A program made the translations under genes and the position numbers. Shown piece after piece: positions 7,961 through 15,840 of a DNA stretch of 16,876 nt. The notes beneath the pieces were generated by a model that worked only from the letters and a program-made list of their open reading frames with translations, was not told where the DNA came from and did not search any database. The DNA is taken from contig JAJFUH010000190.1 in the NCBI GenBank assembly GCA_021372535.1, forward strand, positions 1 to 16,876. The letters are read 5' to 3'. Source of the DNA: a bacterium (GTDB lineage: Bacteria > Latescibacterota > Latescibacteria > Latescibacterales > Latescibacteraceae). How positions within the stretch are numbered: the first letter of the stretch is position 1; each line of letters begins with the position of its first letter.

Positions 7961-8548
7961 TTATATCGTACCTTTGGTCGTGTGCTGGCCTCTGACACGG
8001 TCATCGAAGCGGCAGGCATCCGCCAGCGCTCGTGCGACTGCTTTAAATACAGCCTCTATGTCATGGTGTCCGTTCGAGGATTTGATGAGATCGATATGGA
8101 GATTGATACGGGCGTTATCGGCGAAGGATTTGAAAAATTCCGGGAAAAGCTCACTGTCGAACGCGCCGATTTTTTCAACGACAGGAGGAACGTTGTAGCA
8201 GAGCGCACTGCGGCCCGACAGGTCGACGACAGCGCGGGCAAGGGCGAATTCCATTGGAACATACGCATAACCATAACGGGCTATTCCGGTCTTGTCTCCA
8301 AGGGCTTCGTTGAAGGCCAGTCCGAGCGTGATACCCACATCCTCGACCGAATGATGAAAATCGACTTCGGTGTCACCCTCGCACTTCAGCGTAAGATCAA
8401 AAAAGCCATGCCGTGCAAACAGCGTCAGCATGTGGTCAAAAAAACCGATTCCGGTTTCGATTCGCGATTCGCCCGTCCCATCGAGGTTAATGGTGAGGCT
8501 TACCGCGGTTTCTTTCGTTTTACGCTCTCGATGCGCTTTACGTGCCAT
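7961..8548 (-). CDS. hisB: Imidazoleglycerol-phosphate dehydratase (EC 4.2.1.19)
   Basis: This cytoplasmic Mn-dependent enzyme removes water from imidazoleglycerol phosphate to give imidazole-acetol phosphate, the substrate of HisC. At 195 residues it is the monofunctional form without a histidinol-phosphatase domain. The two metal-binding repeats are visible: FDHM (37-40) with HHSVED (65-70), and HHDIEAVFKA (161-170). The C-terminus ends in TTKGTI, matching the family's STKG ending. The ATG at 8548 was chosen because GAGGGGAG lies just upstream and the family-like sequence begins there; the frame is open further up but not conserved-looking. It lies 164 bases after hisC, a longer gap than elsewhere in the cluster, with degenerate ACACGGAT repeats between. 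It is the last gene of the cluster. Confidence 0.95.
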   Translation of the reverse strand: MARKAHRERKTKETAVSLTINLDGTGESRIETGIGFFDHMLTLFARHGFFDLTLKCEGDTEVDFHHSVEDVGITLGLAFNEALGDKTGIARYGYAYVPMEFALARAVVDLSGRSALCYNVPPVVEKIGAFDSELFPEFFKSFADNARINLHIDLIKSSNGHHDIEAVFKAVARALADACRFDDRVRGQHTTKGTI

Positions 8549-8633
8549 GGTTCTCCCCTCAGGTGTATCTGAATCATCCGGTGAATTATCCGGGTATCCC
8601 GCCTTATTCATATAATTCCCAAAACCCGGATTT

Positions 8634-8650
8634 ACACGGATCACACGGAT
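8634..8650. repeat. Tandem ACACGGAT motif in the hisC-hisB gap
   Basis: ACACGGAT occurs at 8634-8641 and 8643-8650, preceded by a related CCGGATTT. It resembles a diverged form of the CCGCGGATT repeats at 2584-2615. It is short and non-coding, of unknown role. Confidence 0.45.
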
Positions 8651-8712
8651 TCATATTATTTTGAGTACATGTATAATATGATCTATTGAATTATTCAAAA
8701 CAACACAAAAAT

Positions 8713-9810
8713 TTACAATCTGTCAGGACTTTTTTTCAGCCTGTTTATAACCTGCCGCAGGGAGACAATAAAACGCTCATTATCTTCGTATCGCGAAACC
8801 GAAACCCTGAATGCCCGCCCGAGCATGGGATACGATGAAACGTCTCTCACGAGGAGACCATCTTTAAGAAGGCCATCAAAAACCTTCCGAGGCTCGAACG
8901 GAGTTTCGACGAGTATGAAATTCGCCCTGCTCGGATATGCGGTGACACCATCGATCTTATTGAGAGCCGGGATCATGCGGTCACGCTCCCCGATGAGTAT
9001 TTTCACACTGGCTGCGAGTTCATCACGGTTTTCGAGGAGCTTTATCGCCGCGGCGACAGAAAAGAAATTGATATTGTACGGGAGCTTCGCCTTGTTCACT
9101 TCCTGCGCCAGATCGGGATTCATGAGACCATATCCGACCCTGAGCCCTGCGAGCGAGAACGCCTTTGAAAAGGTGCGGAGCACGATAAGATTGTCATACT
9201 TTTCGAGGAGATTCACCGCGGTGACTCCGGAAAACTCGAAATATGCCTCATCAATCACAACCGGCGCATCGGTCTGCTCAAGGAGCGCTGTGAGCCGTTC
9301 GAGGGGGTAAAGGCATCCTGTCGGGTTGTTGGGCGAGCAGATGATTATCATATCGCCGCCGTTGAGGAACTCTCGTTCGAGGGCATCGCAGTCGTAGGTG
9401 AAATCCTGCTTGAGCGGAACCTGACGGACATCGGCGCCGAGCACCGTTCCGATGAGTTTATACACCGTGAATGTGGGCGACGGAAGCACAAGTTTCGCGC
9501 CCGGGCGGAGCATTACGGTCAGGACAGCCTGTATGATCTCGTTCGAGCCGTTGCCAACCAAGACACCGTCCGGCTTCCATCCGGCATACGAAGCCAGCTT
9601 CTCACGGAGCCCGGCGGGATCGAACGGCGGATAACGCGACCAGCTTCGCTCAAGAGCGAAATCGAGCAGTTCCCGTTTGAGCTTTTCCGGAACGTCGTAC
9701 GGGTTCTCGTTCTGGTTGATCTTGATGTCGGATTCGTATTCTTTGAGTGTGTAAGCCGAAATCGACCGCACTTCGGGTTTCACATGTTCCAGTATGGATT
9801 GTTTTTTCAT
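8713..9810 (-). CDS. hisC: Histidinol-phosphate aminotransferase (EC 2.6.1.9)
   Basis: This PLP enzyme converts imidazole-acetol phosphate and glutamate to histidinol phosphate and 2-oxoglutarate. The protein has 365 residues, normal for HisC. Visible motifs are NENP (34-37), SPNNPTG (159-165), DEAYFEF (187-193) and RTFSKAFSLAGLRVGY (212-227), with Lys216 as the PLP lysine; VSVSRYEDNERF near the end supplies the substrate-binding Arg. The ATG at 9810 was chosen because AGGAAAT precedes it and it begins two bases after the hisD stop; the frame is open for 43 codons further upstream, inside hisD. hisB lies downstream. The SKAFSLAGLRVGYG motif favours HisC over the general aspartate aminotransferases nearby. 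Confidence 0.95.
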   Translation of the reverse strand: MKKQSILEHVKPEVRSISAYTLKEYESDIKINQNENPYDVPEKLKRELLDFALERSWSRYPPFDPAGLREKLASYAGWKPDGVLVGNGSNEIIQAVLTVMLRPGAKLVLPSPTFTVYKLIGTVLGADVRQVPLKQDFTYDCDALEREFLNGGDMIIICSPNNPTGCLYPLERLTALLEQTDAPVVIDEAYFEFSGVTAVNLLEKYDNLIVLRTFSKAFSLAGLRVGYGLMNPDLAQEVNKAKLPYNINFFSVAAAIKLLENRDELAASVKILIGERDRMIPALNKIDGVTAYPSRANFILVETPFEPRKVFDGLLKDGLLVRDVSSYPMLGRAFRVSVSRYEDNERFIVSLRQVINRLKKSPDRL

Positions 9811-9812
9811 GT

Positions 9813-11102
9813 TTATTTCCTGCATCGTATCATAACCGCCCGTGCATGGGCATCGAATCCCTCGGACTTGGCAAGAATACTGACCTTTTCGCAGCACGAA
9901 TGCACGGCGTGTTGGGTGTATTCGACAATATTCGAACATTTCTGAAAATCATAGACACCGAGCGGAGACGCATACCGCGCAGCTCCCGATGTCGGAAGCA
10001 CATGGTTCGGTCCGGCGAAGTAATCGGAAATGGGCTCGGGTGAATATGCGCCGAGGAAAATCGCTCCGGCGTTTTCGATTTTATCGAGCAGAACAGCAGT
10101 ATCGCGCACTATGAGCTCGAGATGTTCGGGAGCGATACGGTTGACCGTTTCGGCAGCTTCATCGAGATCGCTCACGATGACGAGGGCGTTGTTCGCAAGT
10201 ACCTTTTTTATCGTTTCGGAATGCCGGAGGTCCTTGACCTGAAGGATAAGCTCGTCCCGGACGGCGGCAGCAAGCTCTTCCGAATCGGTCAGCAGAAGCG
10301 ACATTTCCATGCCGCTGCCGTGCTCGGCCTGGCTCAGGAGATCGGCGGCAACAAATGAGGGATCGGCGCTCTCATCGGCAACAACCACAATCTCGGAAGG
10401 CCCCGCAACCATGTCGATATCGACCTGACCGTAAACCTGTTTCTTTGCAACTGCAACGTACATGTTGCCGGGACCGACAATCTTATCGACCCTCGGTATG
10501 CTATCAGTACCAAAAGCGAGCGCGGCAACAGCCTGCGCCCCTCCGACGGTATACACTTCATCGATACCGAGTTCATAGAGTGCCGCCGCGACATGCGGAT
10601 TGTCCCTGAACTGCGCCGGAGGTGTGACGACCACAATCCTCTTCACTCCCGCGACCTGGGCGGGAACGGCATTCATGATAATTGTCGAGGGGTATGCCCC
10701 TGCTCCGCCCGGAACATAAAGGCCCACAGCCGCGAGCGAATTATATCTCAAACCAAGACGAGTGCCATCCTCCCCGTCTATCCAGTAGGACTTGCGCACC
10801 TGGAGTTCATGGAAACGCTGAACATTTTCGATCGCATCCCTGAGCGCCGCAAGAAAATCCTCGTCGACTTTCCCGTGGAGTTCCCTGATAAGGGAACCGG
10901 GCACACATTCGATGACGCCGAGATCGACGCCATCAAACCTGCTCGTATATTCCAGCAGCGCTTCATCACCGCGAATACGGACATTCTCGATTATATCCCT
11001 GACCGATGACTCTATCGCCGGGTCAAACGTCAACTCGCGTTTCAGGATTGCCGCAAACCGTTGATCCTTTTGGAGTTCGTCCAGTGTCTGTATCGTTATC
11101 AT
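9813..11102 (-). CDS. hisD: Histidinol dehydrogenase (EC 1.1.1.23)
   Basis: This zinc enzyme carries out the last two steps of histidine synthesis, oxidising histidinol to histidine with two NAD+. The protein has 429 residues, normal length. The zinc ligands of the family can be placed at Gln258 and His261 (SQAEHG), Asp360 (PISDYFAGPNHVLPTSG) and His419 (FDAHA); the catalytic Glu-His pair is APEHLE (Glu326, His327). IVGPGN (208-213) and the AGPSEIVVVAD stretch are also typical. The ATG at 11102 has GGAGATT seven bases upstream; an earlier open stretch to 11156 lacks family sequence. The stop lies two bases from the hisC start, so coupled translation is likely. hisG lies 110 bases upstream. 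Confidence 0.97.
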   Translation of the reverse strand: MITIQTLDELQKDQRFAAILKRELTFDPAIESSVRDIIENVRIRGDEALLEYTSRFDGVDLGVIECVPGSLIRELHGKVDEDFLAALRDAIENVQRFHELQVRKSYWIDGEDGTRLGLRYNSLAAVGLYVPGGAGAYPSTIIMNAVPAQVAGVKRIVVVTPPAQFRDNPHVAAALYELGIDEVYTVGGAQAVAALAFGTDSIPRVDKIVGPGNMYVAVAKKQVYGQVDIDMVAGPSEIVVVADESADPSFVAADLLSQAEHGSGMEMSLLLTDSEELAAAVRDELILQVKDLRHSETIKKVLANNALVIVSDLDEAAETVNRIAPEHLELIVRDTAVLLDKIENAGAIFLGAYSPEPISDYFAGPNHVLPTSGAARYASPLGVYDFQKCSNIVEYTQHAVHSCCEKVSILAKSEGFDAHARAVMIRCRK

Positions 11103-11212
11103 CGGTAATCTCCATTCCAGTGCCGAAAAGAAAAAACCTGTTACTGCGACGTTCACCGCGTACTATCTGCGGTTTTCGTTCTCAGTTCCTCTTCGCGACA
11201 CACTCCTTCATT

Positions 11213-12085
11213 TCAATATATCAGCTTGTTAAGCGGGTACTCGATGATGCCTTCGGCACCGGCTTTTTTGAGAACGGGAATAAGCTCACGGACTTTCGGT
11301 TCATCGATGATGACTTCGAGCGCAACCCAGTTTTTATCGCTGAGGTGAGAAATCGTCGGATTATGGAGACTCGGCAGCAGCGAACATATCTTATCCACCT
11401 CACCGGCGGGAACGTTCATTTTCAATCCCACCTTGAATTCCGCATTGAGTGCGCCCTGCAGGAGCATGGAGATGTTTTCCGTCTTTTCACGCTTCCATGG
11501 ATCATCCCAGGCCTGCCTGTTCATCACGAGCACTGTCGTGGATTCGAGGATCGTCTCGATGATTCTCAGTTTATTGGCCTTCAGGGAATTCCCGGTAACC
11601 GTCACATCCACAATCGCATCGGCAAGCTCGGGTGGTTTGACCTCGGTCGCGCCCCAGCTGAATTCGAACCGGGCCTTAATCCCGCGCTTTTCAAAATAGC
11701 GCTGTGAATAACTGACCAGTTCGGTAGCAATACGTTTTCCTTCGAGCTGTTCGATGGTCGTGATGCCCGAATTCTCGGGGACCGCAACCACCCATCGCAC
11801 CGGAACGAAGCCGCCCCGCGCATAAAGGAGCTTCGTAACCTCGACGACATCGGACTGGTACTCCTGCACCCAGTCCTGGCCGGTTATACCCGCATCGAGA
11901 ACGCCGTCCTCGACATAATGCCCTATCTCCTGGGCGCGGATCAGAAGCCCCTCGATCTCAGGATCATCGAGCACGGGAATATACGACCGTTCCCCCAGCC
12001 TGATGCGATAGCCTGCCTTCTTGAATATATCGAATGTCGGCTCCTGCAGACTCCCTTTCGGAAGTCCCAGTTTTATAATATTCAT
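11213..12085 (-). CDS. hisG: ATP phosphoribosyltransferase, long form (EC 2.4.2.17)
   Basis: HisG makes the first committed step of histidine synthesis, joining ATP and PRPP to phosphoribosyl-ATP. With 290 residues this is the long form: the catalytic domains ([12 protein letters not shown] at 6-17, [10 protein letters not shown] near 64-73, the PRPP-site region [14 protein letters not shown] at about 153-166) are followed from about residue 210 by a C-terminal ACT-like domain ([26 protein letters not shown] region). In long-form HisG this domain binds histidine for feedback inhibition, so no HisZ partner is needed. The ATG has AAAGAGGGG upstream and begins 20 bases after the aspartate aminotransferase stop. 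The 110 bases downstream, before hisD, hold only a weak hairpin (ACCGC/GCGGT). Confidence 0.96.
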   Translation of the reverse strand: MNIIKLGLPKGSLQEPTFDIFKKAGYRIRLGERSYIPVLDDPEIEGLLIRAQEIGHYVEDGVLDAGITGQDWVQEYQSDVVEVTKLLYARGGFVPVRWVVAVPENSGITTIEQLEGKRIATELVSYSQRYFEKRGIKARFEFSWGATEVKPPELADAIVDVTVTGNSLKANKLRIIETILESTTVLVMNRQAWDDPWKREKTENISMLLQGALNAEFKVGLKMNVPAGEVDKICSLLPSLHNPTISHLSDKNWVALEVIIDEPKVRELIPVLKKAGAEGIIEYPLNKLIY

Positions 12086-12105
12086 CGGTAAATAAACCCC
12101 TCTTT

Positions 12106-13299
12106 CTATTCAAGCGCATCCAGACCGCTCTGAAAACGGTCAAGGGCTTTTTCAATATTTCCCATCGATGTGGCACTCGACAGACGGACATGGTTATCGG
12201 CGCCGAATCCTATGCCCGGAACGATGGCGATCTTCCATTCATCGAGCATGTAATCGCTGAAAGCGTATGACCCGTCGATTGTCATGCCCTTGAAACGTCT
12301 GCCATATACGCCCGATACGTCGGGGAACACATAAAACGCACCTTCCGGCATCATACAGCGCACTCCCTCCATGCCGTTGAGCCTGTCCACCATGTATTTC
12401 CTTCGTTTCTCGTATGCATCGACCATTCCGGGAATAAAATCCTCCGGCCCGTCGAGCGCCGCCAGCGCTGCCTTCTGCGAGATGGAGGTCGGATTGGAAA
12501 CTTCCTGGCTCTGAACGTTATCCATCGCTTTTATTATTTCGAGCGGGCCTGCCGCGTACCCGATACGCCAGCCGGTCATGCAATAGGCTTTGGATACGCC
12601 GTTCACGGTAATGGTGTGTCTGAAAATATCATCGGACAACGATCCGATCGAAACATGTTTCGCCCCACCGAACACGAGCTTTTCGTATATCTCATCCGAA
12701 AGAACGTAAATATCTTTTTGGACAATTACTTGTGCAAGCGAGCGCAGTTCATTTTCCGTGTAAATCATTCCGGTCGGATTGGAGGGTGAATTCAATACAA
12801 CCAGTTTTGTTTTCGGTGTAACAGCCTTCCGTAACTGATCGGCCGTAATCTTCAGGCCGTTTTCAACGGAGCTTTCCAGAAATACGGGAATCCCGCCGGC
12901 GAGCTTGACCATTTCCGGATACGACACCCAGTAGGGAGCCGGAATGATTACCTCGTCACCGGGGCCGGTAAGGACTAAAATCGTCAAAAAAACACTATGC
13001 TTGGCGCCGCAGCCTATCAATACCTGAGAAGGATCGTATGAAAGCCCGTTATCGCGGCGGAATTTATTGCAGACAGCCTTCCGGAGTTCCGGGATACCCG
13101 CCGAAGGTGTATAACGGGTAAATCCGGCCCGAATAGCCTCGACAGCGGCATCGCAGATATGCTCAGGCGTTCCGAAATCAGGTTCACCGGCGCTCAGGGC
13201 GATAACATCGACGCCTTTATCCTTCATGGCTTTCGCTTTTGCGCTGATAGCAAGGGTAATTGATGGCTCGATTATTGAAACGTTCGGTGAAAGAAGCAT
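12106..13299 (-). CDS. aspC: Aspartate aminotransferase, class I gamma-type (EC 2.6.1.1)
   Basis: This PLP enzyme interconverts aspartate and 2-oxoglutarate with oxaloacetate and glutamate; members of this subgroup can also transaminate prephenate. The protein has 397 residues. Motifs visible are [11 protein letters not shown] (35-45), [15 protein letters not shown] (59-73), NSPSNPTG (170-177), [10 protein letters not shown] (201-210) and [16 protein letters not shown] (233-248), with Lys237 as the PLP lysine; HVRLSSATS near the end carries the carboxylate-binding Arg. The ATG has GAGGGGG about 12 bases upstream. It lies 15 bases after argJ and 20 before hisG, so it is inside the operon. Whether aspartate or prephenate is the main substrate cannot be told by reading. 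Confidence 0.88.
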   Translation of the reverse strand: MLLSPNVSIIEPSITLAISAKAKAMKDKGVDVIALSAGEPDFGTPEHICDAAVEAIRAGFTRYTPSAGIPELRKAVCNKFRRDNGLSYDPSQVLIGCGAKHSVFLTILVLTGPGDEVIIPAPYWVSYPEMVKLAGGIPVFLESSVENGLKITADQLRKAVTPKTKLVVLNSPSNPTGMIYTENELRSLAQVIVQKDIYVLSDEIYEKLVFGGAKHVSIGSLSDDIFRHTITVNGVSKAYCMTGWRIGYAAGPLEIIKAMDNVQSQEVSNPTSISQKAALAALDGPEDFIPGMVDAYEKRRKYMVDRLNGMEGVRCMMPEGAFYVFPDVSGVYGRRFKGMTIDGSYAFSDYMLDEWKIAIVPGIGFGADNHVRLSSATSMGNIEKALDRFQSGLDALE

Positions 13300-13314
13300 A
13301 GTCCGAGTTCCCCC

Positions 13315-14517
13315 TCAAGTTGTATATTCGGCATTGATCTTTATATATTCATACGACAGATCGGATGTGTAAATAGTCGTTTCCGCCTGCCCCATCCCGA
13401 TATCTATATCGATATCGATCTCGTGTTCAGACATCTTTCTCCGCATTTCCTTATCGTCCACGGGCAGTGTTTTCCCCGTATCGAAAAGCAGTGTGCCATT
13501 AATGGAAATGGTCACGAGATTCTCATCGATGGGAATCCCCGAATATCCCGATGCACAGATTATCCGGCCCCAATTGGGGTCACTTCCGAAACAGGCGGTC
13601 TTGACAAGGGGCGAATTTGCGATTGCAATTCCCACCCGCCGGGCATCATCCCTGCCTGCCGCCCCGGTAACCCTCACCGTAATAAATCGTGTCGCCCCTT
13701 CGCCGTCCCGTACAATCGCTTTTGCCATGCGGAGACAAATCTCGGTCAGGCCATCGGTGAAGGCATCGAACGCCTTCGAGCGGCTCCTGAGCACGGCATT
13801 ACCGGCTTTACCGCTGGCAAGCATGAAAACAGTGTCACTGGTCGACATATCCCCGTCAACTGTAATACAGTTGAAACTTACATCCACAGCCTGACGGAGC
13901 GCTTTTCTCAGCGAGGACGGTTCAATGGCGACATCGGTTGTTATAAAGCAGAACATGGTGGCTATATCGGGACAAATCATTCCAGACCCTTTTGCAATCG
14001 CACCGATTCTTACCGGAACATCCGCGACATCGATTTCTATCGCGGTCTCCTTGGGGACGGTATCGGTTGTCATGATCGCCCGGGCAGCCAAACCGCTTCC
14101 ATTACGGGAAAGTCCGGCAACAGCGTGCGGAATTCCTTTCATGACCTTCTCGATGGGGAACGGCCTTCCGATGACCCCCGTGGAAGCCACAAGGATTTCC
14201 GATGATTCGCATCCAAGCATACGAGCGGTCTCCCCGGTCATGGCAACCGCAGCCGCAATGCCATCCTCGCCGTTGCAGACATTGGCATTTCCGCTGTTTG
14301 CCACTATGGCGCGGGCCACCCCATGTTTGACATTCTCGCGGCTGACAATAACGGGAGCGCCCTTAATTCTGTTTGACGTGAACATGCCCGCGCATGATGC
14401 AGGAACATCGGAAGCAATCACCATCAGGTCCGGGCGACACGCCGTTTTGATTCCACATTCGGCCGTACCTGCTTTAAATCCGGCAGGTGCCGTGACTCCC
14501 CCTTCAATGTCTTTCAA
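13315..14517 (-). CDS. argJ: Glutamate N-acetyltransferase / amino-acid acetyltransferase, TTG start
   Basis: ArgJ moves the acetyl group from N-acetylornithine to glutamate, recycling it in arginine synthesis; some forms also use acetyl-CoA. The protein has 400 residues from the TTG at 14517, which is preceded by GGGAGGAAAA and places IEGGVTAPAGF at the N-terminus as in the family; the frame is open to another TTG at 14583 but without such a site. ASTGVIG (111-117) forms the oxyanion hole. KGSGMICPDIATMF (176-189) holds the self-cleavage site between Ala186 and Thr187, giving alpha and beta chains with Thr187 as nucleophile. The end INAEYTT is typical. It lies 141 bases after the alaC-like gene; that gap has an AT-rich TGTTATATATTA stretch that could be an internal promoter. 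Confidence 0.95.
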   Translation of the reverse strand: MKDIEGGVTAPAGFKAGTAECGIKTACRPDLMVIASDVPASCAGMFTSNRIKGAPVIVSRENVKHGVARAIVANSGNANVCNGEDGIAAAVAMTGETARMLGCESSEILVASTGVIGRPFPIEKVMKGIPHAVAGLSRNGSGLAARAIMTTDTVPKETAIEIDVADVPVRIGAIAKGSGMICPDIATMFCFITTDVAIEPSSLRKALRQAVDVSFNCITVDGDMSTSDTVFMLASGKAGNAVLRSRSKAFDAFTDGLTEICLRMAKAIVRDGEGATRFITVRVTGAAGRDDARRVGIAIANSPLVKTACFGSDPNWGRIICASGYSGIPIDENLVTISINGTLLFDTGKTLPVDDKEMRRKMSEHEIDIDIDIGMGQAETTIYTSDLSYEYIKINAEYTT

Positions 14518-14658
14518 GCGGTTTTTCCTCCCTGTGAGCTTGCTGCTTATCCCGAAAAGACAACGTTCCGCCGAACGAAGCAACTATGCAACGATGCAGA
14601 CGGATAGAGATAATATATAACATGCCGGGTGCTGCGTGCTGAATGCTGCAACGGTGAA

Positions 14659-15840
14659 TTAAAAAAGGCACCGTTTGATATTACGGACAGCCTGGTTGAT
14701 TCTCTGTTCGTTTTCAACGAGGGAAATACGTATGTATTCCTCTCCGAGCCCGCCGAATGCCACACCTGGAGAAACGACAACCTCGGCCTCGCGGAGAAGT
14801 TTCATGGAAAACTCGATAGAGCCCATCTCTTTGTACTGCTCGGGGATAGGGCACCACAGATACATGGTCGCTTTCGGTCGCGGTACATCCCATCCGATCT
14901 TGATAAGACCATCCACAAAGGCATCACGGCGCCGTTTGTAAATATCGACAGTCTCATCGACACATTCCTGAGAACCATCGAGTGCGGCGATAGCCGCAAC
15001 CTGAATCGGTGTGAAGATACCATAATCAAAATATCCCTTGATGCTGTAAAGGTCTTCAATCACTTCGGGATTGCCGACACAGAACCCGACACGCCATCCG
15101 GCCATGCTGTAGACTTTCGACATGGTGGTAAACTCGACCGCTATGTCTTTCGCCCCGGGAACCTGGAGAATACTCGGAGGCCGGTATCCGTCGAAGCCCA
15201 TCTGAGCATAGGCAAAATCATGAACGATGATCGTATTCGACCGCCGTGCGAACTCAACCACTTCGCCCCAGAAATCCAGATCGACGCACGCCGTCGTGGG
15301 ATTATGGGGAAACGAAAGCACCATAAGTTTGGGCTTGGGCCATATTTCCCTCATGATGTCTTCCATCGCCGGTAAAAAACCCGTTTTCCGGGTAAGCGGA
15401 ATGGCGACGACATTTCCTCCCGCAATAACCACGCTGTAAATGTGGACGGGGTAGGTCGGGTTGGTAACCATTACCGAATCACCCGTATCGAGAAGTGAAA
15501 GCATGAGGTGGGAAAGGCCTTCCTTTGAACCGAGCAATGCAATCGATTCGGTCGACCATTTCAGATCGACATCGTACACCCGCTTGTACATGCGGCAAAT
15601 CGCTTTCCGCAGGTTAGGAATACCCCGTGACGCCGAATAACGGTGAGTCTTGGAATCAGTGACCGATTCGGTCAGCTTGTTCACAATATGATCGGGAGTC
15701 GGGATATTGGGATTTCCCATGCCGAAATCAATAATGTCAGCGCCGTCCTGGCGCATTTTCAATTTCAGATCGTTAAGTCTGGCAAACAGGTATGGCGGGA
15801 GCTTTTCCAGCCGCGCTGTCCGTCTATGAATTCTGCCCAT
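14659..15840 (-). CDS. alaC: Glutamate-pyruvate aminotransferase, AlaC-like
   Basis: This is a fold-type I PLP aminotransferase of 393 residues that closely resembles the E. coli AlaC family, which makes alanine from pyruvate and glutamate. Family features include RLEKLPPYLFA (10-20), DIIDFGMGNPN (35-45), YSASRGIPNLRKAI (68-81), LGSKEGLSHLML (103-114), NPTYPVHIY (127-135), FPHNPT (177-182), VHDFAYAQ (206-213) and TTMSKVYSMAGWRVGF (238-253) with Lys242 as the PLP lysine. The ATG at 15840 gives the family-like N-terminus; its ribosome site is weak and it overlaps the end of cimA by 17 bases, so translation is probably coupled. LL-diaminopimelate and methionine-pathway aminotransferases are related, so the substrate is likely but not certain. 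Confidence 0.85.
   Translation of the reverse strand: MGRIHRRTARLEKLPPYLFARLNDLKLKMRQDGADIIDFGMGNPNIPTPDHIVNKLTESVTDSKTHRYSASRGIPNLRKAICRMYKRVYDVDLKWSTESIALLGSKEGLSHLMLSLLDTGDSVMVTNPTYPVHIYSVVIAGGNVVAIPLTRKTGFLPAMEDIMREIWPKPKLMVLSFPHNPTTACVDLDFWGEVVEFARRSNTIIVHDFAYAQMGFDGYRPPSILQVPGAKDIAVEFTTMSKVYSMAGWRVGFCVGNPEVIEDLYSIKGYFDYGIFTPIQVAAIAALDGSQECVDETVDIYKRRRDAFVDGLIKIGWDVPRPKATMYLWCPIPEQYKEMGSIEFSMKLLREAEVVVSPGVAFGGLGEEYIRISLVENEQRINQAVRNIKRCLF

Noticed and set aside
7878-8198. 106-codon plus-strand open frame over the repeat and hisB end
   Set aside because: It is antisense to hisB and begins inside the non-coding repeat.
8549-8644. N-terminal extension of hisB up to 8644
   Set aside because: The extra residues are not HisB-like, the sequence includes the ACACGGAT repeats, and a good ribosome site stands before the ATG at 8548.
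11103-12105. Histidine leader peptide or T-box ahead of hisG
   Set aside because: hisG begins 20 bases after an upstream gene, leaving no room for a leader, and the downstream gap has no His-rich short frame.
13423-14205. 260-codon plus-strand open frame
   Set aside because: It lies opposite argJ, whose family motifs are clear; long antisense frames arise from the codon bias of the real gene.
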